Translations under genes and position numbers: made by a program
Source: Gordonibacter urolithinfaciens
GTDB taxonomy: Bacteria; Actinomycetota; Coriobacteriia; Coriobacteriales; Eggerthellaceae
Assembly (NCBI RefSeq): GCF_900199375.1
Contig: NZ_LT900217.1
Location: 1,054,001-1,118,000, forward strand
Length of the DNA: 64,000 nucleotides
Direction of reading: 5' to 3'
In this document: positions 15,936 through 23,811 of the stretch, piece after piece
How positions within the stretch are numbered: position 1 is the stretch's first letter
Layout: the number at the start of each line of letters is the position of its first letter
Notes under the pieces: model-generated
What the model saw: the letters and a program-made list of their open reading frames with translations, nothing else
Database searches by the model: none
What the model was told of the DNA's origin: nothing

Positions 15936-15996
15936 TTGACAGTGTGCATGCATGGTGTTTATAGTGTGCATAGAGGGTATATACACTTTGCACACT
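15936..15996 (+). promoter_or_regulatory. Promoter and operators of the GntR-ABC exporter operon
   Basis: A strong sigma-70 promoter: TTGACA (15936-15941), 18-bp spacer, TATAGT (15960-15965). AGTGTGCAT occurs twice in direct orientation (15941-15949 and 15963-15971) and is answered by TGCACACT at 15989-15996, giving a dyad around the transcription start. This suits autorepression by the GntR protein encoded next. In the rest of the gap 15740-16151 I see only a 10-bp palindrome at 15880-15889 and no gene. Confidence 0.72.
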
Positions 15997-16151
15997 GTCG
16001 CGAGGCGGGGTGCAAGGCGGGGAACCCTCGGGGCGGCGGGGGAAGAACGTGTTTCCCGGCCGTCGGGCGAAGCGGCGAGACGTCGCGGCTCCGCCGCCGG
16101 GAGCGCTTGGGACGCCGGGCGCCCCCTCAAGGGACAAGACGAGGAGCACCG

Positions 16152-16523
16152 TTGGACATCATCATCTCGAACGCAAGCGACAAGCCCATCTACGAGCAGA
16201 TCACCGCCCAGATGAAGAACCTCATCCTGAACGGCACGCTCGCGGAGGGCGCCCAGCTTCCCTCGATGCGCGCGTTGGCGAACGACCTGCGCATCAGCGT
16301 CATCACCACCAAGCGCGCCTACGCCGACCTCGAGGCCCAAGGGTTCATCGAGACGGTGCAGGGCAAGGGCAGCTTCGTCGCCGGCGGCAACATGGAGCTT
16401 CTGCGCGAGGAGCGCTTGAAGCACATCGAGGACCTGATGGCACGCGCGGTGGAGGAGGCCCGCAGCGCGGGCGTCGCGCCGGGCGAGCTCCACGACATGC
16501 TCGACCTCCTCATGGAGGACTGA
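16152..16523 (+). CDS. GntR-family regulator of ABC exporter, YtrA subfamily
   Basis: 123 residues from a TTG at 16152 with GAGGAG five bases before. The winged helix (KPIYEQITAQMKNLILNGTLAEGAQLPSMRALANDLRISVITTKRAYADLEAQGFIETVQGKGSFVAG) is followed by a short helical dimerisation tail. It is the first gene of an operon with an ATPase and two permeases, the YtrA arrangement in which the regulator represses its own transporter until a cell-wall-active drug is present. Binding sites are visible in its promoter. Confidence 0.92.
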   Translation: MDIIISNASDKPIYEQITAQMKNLILNGTLAEGAQLPSMRALANDLRISVITTKRAYADLEAQGFIETVQGKGSFVAGGNMELLREERLKHIEDLMARAVEEARSAGVAPGELHDMLDLLMED

Positions 16524-16587
16524 CCGGGGAAGGCGCCCGCCGGGCACCATCCCCAAACCGTTCGACCACGGAAGAAAGTGACGACTG

Positions 16588-17475
16588 ATGAGCGACCTTT
16601 TGCGCATACAGAATCTGGAAAAGCACTACGACGACTTCGATCTGGAAGGCATCTCCCTAAGCGTGCCGGCCGGCAGCGTCGTGGGCTTCATCGGCTCCAA
16701 CGGCGCCGGCAAGACCACCACCATCAAGGCGATACTCGGGCTCATCCGCCCCGACGGCGGCTCCATCTCGCTCTTCGGCGAGGAGGTCACCGGCGCGCCC
16801 GAGAAGCGCCTCGCCCAACTCAAGCAACGCATCGGCGTGGTGTTCGACACGTGCTCGTTCCCCGAGGAGCTCACGGTGGACACGGTGAGCAAGCTCATGG
16901 CCCAAAGCTACAAGGACTGGAACCCCGGCGCGTTCCGCACGTTCGCCCACGCGTTCCAGCTGCCCCAGGACAAGACGGTGAAGGAACTGTCGCGCGGCAT
17001 GGGCATGAAGCTGTCGCTGGCGTGCGCGCTGGCCCACAACCCCGACCTGCTCGTGCTCGACGAGGCCACGGCCGGCCTCGACCCTATGGCCCGCGAGGAG
17101 GCGCTCGACACGCTGCGCCTGTACATGGGCCACGAGGGCCGCGGCATCCTCATGTCCAGCCACATCACCAGCGACCTGGAGAAGATCGCGGACTACATCG
17201 TGTGCATCGATGCGGGCCGCATCGTGTTCTCGGTGGAGAAGGACGTCATCACCGATGTGGCCGGCGTGGCGCAGTGCCGCGCGGACGAGTTCGACGCCAT
17301 CGTGGACAGCGGCTTCTTCCCCCGCGGCGGGATGCGCTACGAACGCAGCACCTACGGCACCACCGTCCTCGTTCCCGACCGCCAGGCGTTCGCAGCGAGG
17401 TTCCCCCACATCGTATTGGAGCGGGCCGACATCGAATCGTACATGTCGCTCATGCTGAAAGGAGAGGCCCGATGA
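16588..17475 (+). CDS. ABC transporter ATP-binding protein
   Basis: 295 residues. The Walker A motif is GSNGAGKTTT (~36-45), the signature LSRGMGMKLSLA, and Walker B LLVLDEAT. The ~70-residue C-terminal extension is typical of YtrB/YhcH-like ATPases of drug or peptide exporters. It follows the GntR gene by 64 bases and shares ATGA with the first permease. Together they form a heteromeric ABC-2 exporter; the substrate is unknown, possibly an antimicrobial or lipid. Confidence 0.94.
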   Translation: MSDLLRIQNLEKHYDDFDLEGISLSVPAGSVVGFIGSNGAGKTTTIKAILGLIRPDGGSISLFGEEVTGAPEKRLAQLKQRIGVVFDTCSFPEELTVDTVSKLMAQSYKDWNPGAFRTFAHAFQLPQDKTVKELSRGMGMKLSLACALAHNPDLLVLDEATAGLDPMAREEALDTLRLYMGHEGRGILMSSHITSDLEKIADYIVCIDAGRIVFSVEKDVITDVAGVAQCRADEFDAIVDSGFFPRGGMRYERSTYGTTVLVPDRQAFAARFPHIVLERADIESYMSLMLKGEAR

Positions 17476-18173
17476 AGACCATGCTCATGTTCGACCTGTT
17501 GACGGCCAAGAAGCTCGCACGGTCGCAGCTGCTGCTGGGCGTGGTGGTGGCCCTGGTCCTCACGGTATCCACCGGCTCCGCCCTGTGCATCATGCCCATC
17601 ATGGCGCTCATGCTGGCCTACTCGGTGGGCTTCACGCTGGTGGCCTTCGACGAGCGCAACGACTGGGAGCGCTTCCGCCTCACGCTGCCCCTCTCGCGTG
17701 CGAACGTCGTGCAGGGCCGCTACGCCACGTTCGTCGTCATGACGCTGGTCGGGCTCGTGCTGGGCGTGGCGGTCACCGCCATCGTGTACGGATTGTCGCT
17801 CGCTCTTCCGCAAACCGAGCTGTTTGCCGGCCTCTTCGAGGGCATGGACTGGCAGATAGTGCTGGGCATGGTTGCAGCCTCCATCGCGTTCTCGCTCGCC
17901 CTCTGGCTCGTCGCCCTGCCGCTCGTCGCGCGCTTCGGCATGACGAAGGCCGTGCGCTACCTTCCGCTGGCGTTCATCATCCTGCTGCCCATCGGGACGG
18001 TGCTCGTGCAGAAAGCCGGCCCGCCGCCCGCATTCGTCCTCGACCTGGCCGCTTGGGCGAGCACGCCGACGGGCACCGTCGCCTTGGTCGCCGCGGTGCT
18101 GGCCGTCATGGCCGTGCTCACCGTGCTCTCGTGCATGCTTTCCGTGAAGCTGTACGAGAGGCGGGAGTTCTAA
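17472..18173 (+). CDS. ABC-2 type permease, first copy
   Basis: 233 residues with six hydrophobic segments, from the ATG at 17472 that overlaps the ATPase stop (ATGA). The cytoplasmic loop YSVGFTLVAFDERNDWERFRLTLPLSRANVVQGRYATF is the ABC-2 coupling region of this family. It is related to the next gene, whose loop reads DDRRDWSRFRLTMPLTRTGVVLGRY, so the pair comes from a duplication and probably forms a heterodimeric membrane domain. Confidence 0.88.
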   Translation: MKTMLMFDLLTAKKLARSQLLLGVVVALVLTVSTGSALCIMPIMALMLAYSVGFTLVAFDERNDWERFRLTLPLSRANVVQGRYATFVVMTLVGLVLGVAVTAIVYGLSLALPQTELFAGLFEGMDWQIVLGMVAASIAFSLALWLVALPLVARFGMTKAVRYLPLAFIILLPIGTVLVQKAGPPPAFVLDLAAWASTPTGTVALVAAVLAVMAVLTVLSCMLSVKLYERREF

Positions 18174-18268
18174 GCAGCACCCCCGCGCCGCCTGCACCGC
18201 CCCGGCAAGCAGGCGGCGCTTCTGCCGGGCGCCGGAGCGCACCGACCAAGGGAAAGGAAGCCCAGCCC

Positions 18269-18982
18269 ATGAAAGCGATGTTCCTGATGGATTTCATCAC
18301 CGTGAAGAAGCTGCTGCGGCGCTACCTGCTGCTGCTTTTGGGCATGGGAGGCGCGGCCGCCCTCATGATGGGCAGCCATCCGGGCATCATCCCGTATTTC
18401 GGCATGATTTCCGTAGTCTCGGTCGCGCAGGCGCTCGCGCTCTACGACGACCGGCGCGATTGGAGCCGGTTCCGCCTGACCATGCCGCTCACCCGCACGG
18501 GCGTCGTGCTCGGCCGCTACGCGTTCCTCGCGGCCGTCGCCGCGGCGGGCACGCTGATGGGCGTGGCGGTCTACCTGGCTGCCACGCTGGCCGTGCAGGG
18601 GGTGCCGGCCTATGCGGCGCTCGTGCTCCGCCCGGGCGGCTTCGACGCGATCGGGCTCGCCTGGTCCGCTGCCGCGTCGCTTGCGCTCGCATTCGTGGTC
18701 GGGGGGATCATGCTGCCCACGTTCTTCAGCTTCGGCATGGGAAACGGCCCGCGCTACGCGATGGCGCTGGTCATGATGGTTTCCGTGCTTGCCATCAGCC
18801 CGATCGTCAACGTCTGGGCCAGGCCGGAGGCGGCACCCGCGTTCCTCGGCGGACTCGTCTCGCTCGCCACGTCGTCCGAGACGTTCCTCGCGGTGGCGGG
18901 CGCCTTGGCGGCGAGCGCCTTCGCACTCTACGCCGTATCCTGCGCCGCATGCCTCGCCGCCTACCGCCGGCGCGATTTCTAG
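18269..18982 (+). CDS. ABC-2 type permease, second copy
   Basis: 237 residues with six hydrophobic segments, from the ATG at 18269 (GGAAAGGAAG upstream). It starts MKAMFLMDFITVKKLL, matching MKTMLMFDLLTAKKLA of the preceding permease, and ends in YRRRDF where the other ends YERREF. It is the last gene of the exporter operon, 95 bases after the first permease. Partner and substrate are as for that gene. Confidence 0.87.
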   Translation: MKAMFLMDFITVKKLLRRYLLLLLGMGGAAALMMGSHPGIIPYFGMISVVSVAQALALYDDRRDWSRFRLTMPLTRTGVVLGRYAFLAAVAAAGTLMGVAVYLAATLAVQGVPAYAALVLRPGGFDAIGLAWSAAASLALAFVVGGIMLPTFFSFGMGNGPRYAMALVMMVSVLAISPIVNVWARPEAAPAFLGGLVSLATSSETFLAVAGALAASAFALYAVSCAACLAAYRRRDF

Positions 18983-19105
18983 CCGAAGCCACCGGTTCCC
19001 AGAGCCCCGCACCGGGGAAGGGGCGCCCATGCAGGGCAAGGCGGTCTGCGCGACTCGGCCGCCGTCTCCGTCGGATTGCGCGTCAAGCGGGCGCCCGGGG
19101 CCTCG

Positions 19106-19516
19106 CTAGCCCATCTTCACGAGGTCGGCCAGGGTGACGCCGTCCACGTAGCCCTCGATGGTGCGGTCCAGGCCTCGCCAGAAATTCACGGCCACGCACT
19201 CGCTGCGGCGCGGGCAGGCTTCGGCGCCGTCCTCGAGGCAGGCCACGGGGGCGCAGCTGCCCTCAGTGGCGCGCAAGACATCGCCGGCGGTGATGTCCTC
19301 GGCGGGCTTGGCAAGCAGGTAGCCGCCGCTCACGCCTCGGATGCTCTTCAGGATGCCGGCCTTCACCAAGGCACCGCCCAGCTGCTCGAGGTACTTCACG
19401 GACAAGTCCTCGCGCGCGGCCGCCTGGCGCATGGTCACGGGTGAGCCGTCCTGCCCGCGGCTGGCAATGTCGATCATGAGCCGCAGGGCGTAGCGCCCCT
19501 TCGTCGAAATCATCAT
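19106..19516 (-). CDS. Rrf2-family transcriptional regulator, probable FeS sensor
   Basis: 136 residues. The Rrf2 winged helix is MISTKGRYALRLMIDIASRG...MRQAAAREDLSVKYLEQLGGALVKAGILKSIRGVSGGYLLAK. The loop CAPVACLEDGAEACPRRSEC supplies cysteines as in IscR or CymR-like proteins, so an FeS cluster or cysteine-metabolism signal is plausible. The start could be either of two consecutive ATGs (19516 or 19513). No isc, suf or cys gene adjoins it, so its targets lie elsewhere. A TATACT -10 is visible on the minus strand near 19580. Confidence 0.9.
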   Translation of the reverse strand: MMISTKGRYALRLMIDIASRGQDGSPVTMRQAAAREDLSVKYLEQLGGALVKAGILKSIRGVSGGYLLAKPAEDITAGDVLRATEGSCAPVACLEDGAEACPRRSECVAVNFWRGLDRTIEGYVDGVTLADLVKMG

Positions 19517-19724
19517 GTCCGCCACCGTCCTCACCGCTCCGTCGCGCCCGTCTCCACCTGCGGGCAGCCGTTCAACCGCCGTAAGTATAGCGCATCGGTA
19601 GCATATCCGCGCCGATCTTCCTTTCAGGAATGTAAGGCCCGGGCAAGCGGTCGGTAAGGTTGCGTTAAGGAAGGCTTGGTATAACGGAAAGCGTAGGGAA
19701 ACAAGGCAAGGGAAAGGCACCGCC

Positions 19725-20471
19725 ATGGCACCGAGCATGCAGCGCACCACCCCGGACCGGCCGGTCGCACGGCTTGTCGGAAACCTGCTTATCTTCGCTA
19801 TCATCCTGGTGGCGCTTGCCGCCACGTTCTTCGTGGCACGGGGCTTCAACCAGTACCGCGAGGCCCTGGCCGCACTCCCGCTGGACGAGATGGAGCAGCG
19901 CATAGAGGGCGCATCCGGCTTCACGCCCATCCAGGAGCTGCCCGACCTGTATCTGCAGGCGGTCGTGGCCGTGGAAGACCATCGGTTCTACGCCCACCCG
20001 GGCTTCGATGCCATCGCCACCGGCCGCGCTCTCGTGAACGACTTCAAAGCCGGATCAATCGTAGAGGGCGGCAGCACCATCACTCAGCAGTTGGCGAAGA
20101 ACCAGTACTTCACGCAGGAGCAGACCATCGAGCGCAAGGTGGCCGAGGTGTTCATGGCGCTGACCATGGAACAGCATTTCACGAAGCGGGAGATACTGGA
20201 GCTTTACGTGAACTCCATCTACTTCGGCGACGGCTACGAGGGCATCGGCAATGCCAGCGCAGGCTACTTCGGCAAGGAGCCGCAGGAACTCGATGCGGGC
20301 GAGTGCACGCTGCTGGCCGGCATACCAAACGCGCCGAGCGCCTACGCGCTCTCCGAGAACCCCGACCTCGCCCGCCAGCGGCAATACCAGGTGCTGAAGA
20401 AGCTCGTGGCCTACGACTACCTCGACGAGGCCGACGCCCGCCGCATCGGCGCGCAGGGCACGGGGGCGTAG
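19725..20471 (+). CDS. Monofunctional peptidoglycan glycosyltransferase (GT51)
   Basis: 248 residues: a short cytoplasmic tail, one membrane anchor (~18-40) and a GT51 domain. The family motifs are all present: EDHRFYAHPGFD (catalytic Glu), GGSTITQQLAKN, ERKVAE and ILELYVNSIYFGDGYEGI. It polymerises lipid II outside the membrane. There is no transpeptidase domain, so it is MtgA-like rather than a class A penicillin-binding protein. An extended -10 (TTGGTATAAC) lies at about 19676-19685. The next gene is a muramidase, so the two may act together in wall remodelling. Confidence 0.92.
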   Translation: MAPSMQRTTPDRPVARLVGNLLIFAIILVALAATFFVARGFNQYREALAALPLDEMEQRIEGASGFTPIQELPDLYLQAVVAVEDHRFYAHPGFDAIATGRALVNDFKAGSIVEGGSTITQQLAKNQYFTQEQTIERKVAEVFMALTMEQHFTKREILELYVNSIYFGDGYEGIGNASAGYFGKEPQELDAGECTLLAGIPNAPSAYALSENPDLARQRQYQVLKKLVAYDYLDEADARRIGAQGTGA

Positions 20472-20579
20472 GGAGGCGGCAAGAGTACCCGCCAAGGCGA
20501 GAATCGGGGACTTCTGGTATTCGCATGGGAAGCGCGGGGGCGGGGGCGGCAGCGCGCAGCGGTTTGCTAGGATGGCGGC

Positions 20580-21467
20580 ATGAACACGAACAAAACCCTC
20601 TCGCCCCGACCATCGCGCCGCGACACCGCGCGGGCGCATGCACCCCGGCCGCGGCCGGTGCAGAGACGTGCGTCGTCGCGGCGCGTCGTCATCGGGCTGT
20701 TCGCCCTGGCTCTGCTCGCCCTCGCAGCGGGCCTTTTGGCCGGGCGGTGCGCCGGCACCCCGCACGCCGCGGCGCCGGCCGCATACGTGAGCCCCTACGA
20801 CTGGACGGGCCTCGAGCGCAACGGCGACCGGCTCGCCTACTACGAGGACGGCGCGCTGCGTTCTGACCTTGGCGTGGACGTTTCCAGCCATCAGGGCGCC
20901 ATCGACTGGCCGGCCGTGGCGGCCGATGGCGTGGACTTCGCCATCGTGCGTGCAGGCAACCGCGGCTACACCGAGGGCGCGCTGTACGCCGACGAGCGCT
21001 TCGCGGAGAACGTCGATGGCGCCAAGGCGGCAGGCCTGGCCACGGGCGTCTACTTCTTCTCACAGGCCGTCACGCCCGACGAAGCCCGCGAGGAGGCCGA
21101 CTTCGTGCTCGGGCTCTTGGCCGGCCGCCCCCTCGACCTGCCCGTCGCCTTCGACCACGAACCCGTCTCCGACAACGCCGGACGCGCGAACCGCCTCACG
21201 GGCCCCGAGCTGGCCGCCTGCGCCCGCGCGTTCTGCGAGCGCATCGAGCAGGCGGGCTACGACACGCTCGTTTACGGCAACAAGCGCGACATCGCCCGGT
21301 TCGGCGGCGATGACCTCGACGGCCGTCCGGTGTGGTTCGCCGAGTACAACATGGCCGTGCCCACCGGGCAGTTCGACTTCGTCATGTGGCAGTACACGAG
21401 CGCCGGCACGGTGGCCGGCATATCCACCCGTGTGGACCTGAACATCCGCTTCGCCGCCGCAGGCTGA
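20580..21467 (+). CDS. Glycoside hydrolase family 25 lysozyme, membrane-anchored
   Basis: 295 residues: basic cytoplasmic tail, one hydrophobic anchor (~35-55), then a GH25 barrel from ~residue 98. Catalytic features are DVSSHQG at the start of the barrel and FDHEPV (the DxE pair) around 190. VYGNKRDIARF and FVMWQYTSAG near the end match the usual Y..N and WQYTS blocks. It cleaves the N-acetylmuramyl beta-1,4 bond of peptidoglycan. It lies 108 bases after the glycosyltransferase. Confidence 0.93.
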   Translation: MNTNKTLSPRPSRRDTARAHAPRPRPVQRRASSRRVVIGLFALALLALAAGLLAGRCAGTPHAAAPAAYVSPYDWTGLERNGDRLAYYEDGALRSDLGVDVSSHQGAIDWPAVAADGVDFAIVRAGNRGYTEGALYADERFAENVDGAKAAGLATGVYFFSQAVTPDEAREEADFVLGLLAGRPLDLPVAFDHEPVSDNAGRANRLTGPELAACARAFCERIEQAGYDTLVYGNKRDIARFGGDDLDGRPVWFAEYNMAVPTGQFDFVMWQYTSAGTVAGISTRVDLNIRFAAAG

Positions 21468-21567
21468 CGCCGCATCGCCCGAAGCCTGCCGGCCGTATCC
21501 CAACCGCAACGATCGGTTGCAGCCCTCGCCGAGCGCGGCTTCGAACCCCAAAACAGCACATTCGTAC

Positions 21568-21596
21568 TTGACAGGGCCCAGACGCGCCAGTAGACT
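21568..21596 (+). promoter_or_regulatory. Sigma-70 promoter of the efflux leader and MFS gene
   Basis: TTGACA (21568-21573), a 17-bp spacer, then TAGACT (21591-21596). Transcription should start near 21603, giving a ~215-base 5' leader before the MFS start. It is the best -35 match in the region. Confidence 0.8.
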
Positions 21597-21631
21597 GTGC
21601 GGACTGGAACCAACCAAGGAGCTCTGTTTCG

Positions 21632-21652
21632 ATGTATTACGTATTTCAGTAG
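21632..21652 (+). CDS. Six-residue leader peptide MYYVFQ (candidate attenuator)
   Basis: ATG TAT TAC GTA TTT CAG TAG, with AAGGAG at 21616-21621 ten bases before, about 30 bases downstream of the predicted transcription start. It is too short to be a protein. Such aromatic-rich minigenes ahead of drug-efflux or ribosome-protection genes sense stalled ribosomes. The string AAGGAGCTCT recurs as the ribosome site of the MFS gene (21804-21813). Its GAGCTC core is self-complementary, so the two sites could pair. Regulation by a ribosome-targeting drug is inferred. The rest of 21468-21818 holds a GC-rich dyad and no other gene. Confidence 0.6.
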   Translation: MYYVFQ

Positions 21653-21818
21653 TCGGCACGCCCACGCGCGCCGAACCTCGTCGCAACTTCCCGTTGCACC
21701 CCTTTTGCCAACCGAAATGGCTGGCGCGGCCGCGTTCGCAACCCCACACTGAAATGCACACCGTCCAACACCCGTTGCGCGGCCGACGAATACATCGACC
21801 TTGAAGGAGCTCTCTCCC

Positions 21819-23120
21819 ATGACCGAATCTGCCATGACCCTGAGCGCCGCGGGCCATCCGCTTCCCAAGCGCTGGCTCGCCGTCATCGCCACCATCTGGA
21901 TCGGCCAGGCCGTGTCCATGATAACCAGCTACGCCGCAGGCTACGCGGTGGTCTGGTACATCACCGAGACCACCGGCAGCGCCCTCATGCTGTCTGCCGC
22001 CGCCATCTGCGCCTACCTGCCGCAGGGCCTGCTCTCGCCGTTCGGCGGCGTCATCGCCGACAAGCACAACCGCAAGACCGTCATGATCGTGGCAGACCTG
22101 GGAGTCGGCTTGGTGTCGCTCGGGCTGGGCGTGGCCATCCTCCTGGGCCAGGTATCGTTCGCCCTGCTCATGATACTGGTTGTCGTGCGCAGCATCGGCC
22201 AGGCGTTCCACGGGCCGGCCATGATGGCCGCCATGCCGCTGCTCGTGCCCGAGAAGCATCTGCTGCGCATCAACACGCTCGACCAGCTGCTCATGAGCGT
22301 GGCGTCCATCGGCGCTCCGGCGTTCGGCATCTTCCTGTACACCACCCTCGGCTTCCATACCGTCATGTTCCTGGACTTCTTCGGCGCGCTCGCAGCCGTG
22401 GCGGGCCTCGCCCTGGCGAAGATACCCACCGTCATCGACAAGGCGGCCGAGAACCAGCACGTGCTGGCGAACCTGCGCGACGGCTGGCGCGCTCTGTCGG
22501 CAAACCGCGGCCTGGTTATCCTCATAGCCGGCGTGACGGTGGGCATGGTGGCGTTCGCGCCCCTGGGCGCCATCTTCCCGCTCATGACGTTCGACCACTT
22601 CGGCGGCGACGGCTACGCGGCCTCGCTCGTGGAGGCCGCGTTCGGCATCGGCATGGTGTGCGGCTCCATCGTGCTCATGGCCTGGGGCGGCGACAAGAGA
22701 CTCGCTCTGCTCATCGGCGTGGCGGCCCTTATCGTAGGCGCCACCACCATGGCCTGCGGTTTCCTTGCACCAAGCATGTTCTGGGCGTTCGTTGCGCTCT
22801 GCGCCGTCATGGCGATCGCCTGCGCCTGGTTCAACGGGCCGCTCATCACGCTCATCCAGCGCAACGTGGCCGAGGAGAAGACGGGTCGTGCGCTGGGACT
22901 GTCCATGGCGGCTATGGGCTTGGCATCGCCCATTGGCATCGCGCTTGGCGGCATGTTGGCGGAGAGCATCGGAGTTGCCCCGTTCTTCGTGGTAGACGGC
23001 GCCATCTGCCTGGTATTGGGCCTCGTGGTGTATCTGCCGAAGAGCGTGCGCGCCCTCGACCATGCGCCGGCCGTCCAGCCGGAGACGGCCGGCGGGCAGA
23101 CGGCGGAAGCCGAGGCCTAG
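21819..23120 (+). CDS. MFS efflux transporter, MefA-like
   Basis: 433 residues with about 12 hydrophobic segments, from the ATG at 21819 (AAGGAG at 21804-21809). The loop between TM2 and TM3, GGVIADKHNRKTVMI, is the MFS motif-A form of the MefA/DHA3 drug-exporter family. The VPEKHLLRINTLDQLLMSVASIGAPAFGIFLY block is also typical. It probably exports a macrolide-like or other hydrophobic drug by proton antiport. Its leader suggests drug-induced expression. Confidence 0.87.
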   Translation: MTESAMTLSAAGHPLPKRWLAVIATIWIGQAVSMITSYAAGYAVVWYITETTGSALMLSAAAICAYLPQGLLSPFGGVIADKHNRKTVMIVADLGVGLVSLGLGVAILLGQVSFALLMILVVVRSIGQAFHGPAMMAAMPLLVPEKHLLRINTLDQLLMSVASIGAPAFGIFLYTTLGFHTVMFLDFFGALAAVAGLALAKIPTVIDKAAENQHVLANLRDGWRALSANRGLVILIAGVTVGMVAFAPLGAIFPLMTFDHFGGDGYAASLVEAAFGIGMVCGSIVLMAWGGDKRLALLIGVAALIVGATTMACGFLAPSMFWAFVALCAVMAIACAWFNGPLITLIQRNVAEEKTGRALGLSMAAMGLASPIGIALGGMLAESIGVAPFFVVDGAICLVLGLVVYLPKSVRALDHAPAVQPETAGGQTAEAEA

Positions 23121-23193
23121 CGGCGCTTGCCTGCCCTGGTGCTGCGCGCCCGGGCAGGCGGAGCCCATCGCCCGGTTCGGTCCAGGTGCTAGG

Positions 23194-23751
23194 TCAGGCC
23201 GCGTCCGATGATCCCTTTTCGGGCGCCTGCCCAGGCCCGGACCACTCCGGCAGACCAAGGGAAACCGGGCCGTCATGCGCCAGGAACACGCCTTCTGCCC
23301 TTGCCTCGCGCATGACGATGGACGCGCATTCCTCGTCCTCGTAGTCGCGCGCGATCTTCAGCAGAGCCGCAAGCGACTCGGGGCCCTCCTCCGGGAACGC
23401 GAACTCATCGGCGTCAAAGCATGCCTGCAACGCCTCCGGATCGTGCCGCGTGACGGCTTGGGAGAAGTCGACGAATTCGTCACCCTCTCTATCGGTGGAG
23501 AGCGGCACCACCCACACGACTGCGAACCATATGAGCACGGGGACGCTCACCGCGTACAGCACGATGGGCACGGCCGCAAGGCCTTTGAGCCGCTTGCCCT
23601 GCTCGCGCCGCGCCTTCGCTCGGCACGCGAACACGATGCTCACCACGGTTGCCGCCACGAACATCGCCAGCGCAAGCGCCACCACGCCCAAGATGACGAA
23701 CGCCACGGCGCCCATCACCGACAGCATGACCATGACCGATATCCCGCCCAT
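23194..23751 (-). CDS. Small membrane protein, unknown function
   Basis: 185 residues from the ATG at 23749-23751. There are two or three hydrophobic segments: ~residues 1-42, which is valine/methionine rich, and ~58-85. An acidic soluble domain (~95-185) has no motif I recognise. The soluble part, with VDFSQAVTRHDPEALQACFDADE, looks like a small alpha-beta unit of the NTF2/DUF4878 kind, but this is only suggestive. It lies between the MFS gene (convergent) and uvrB (same strand, 60 bases away). Confidence 0.65.
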   Translation of the reverse strand: MGGISVMVMLSVMGAVAFVILGVVALALAMFVAATVVSIVFACRAKARREQGKRLKGLAAVPIVLYAVSVPVLIWFAVVWVVPLSTDREGDEFVDFSQAVTRHDPEALQACFDADEFAFPEEGPESLAALLKIARDYEDEECASIVMREARAEGVFLAHDGPVSLGLPEWSGPGQAPEKGSSDAA

Positions 23752-23811
23752 TTCCCCTGCCCCTTTCCTCGCCGGCCTTCGATGCCCCCGCATCCGTCGC
23801 CGGCCCCGCGC

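Noticed and set aside
15757-16149. 130-codon minus-strand frame
   Set aside because: It crosses the strong plus-strand GntR promoter and operators. Its cysteine/arginine-rich sequence matches nothing recognised.
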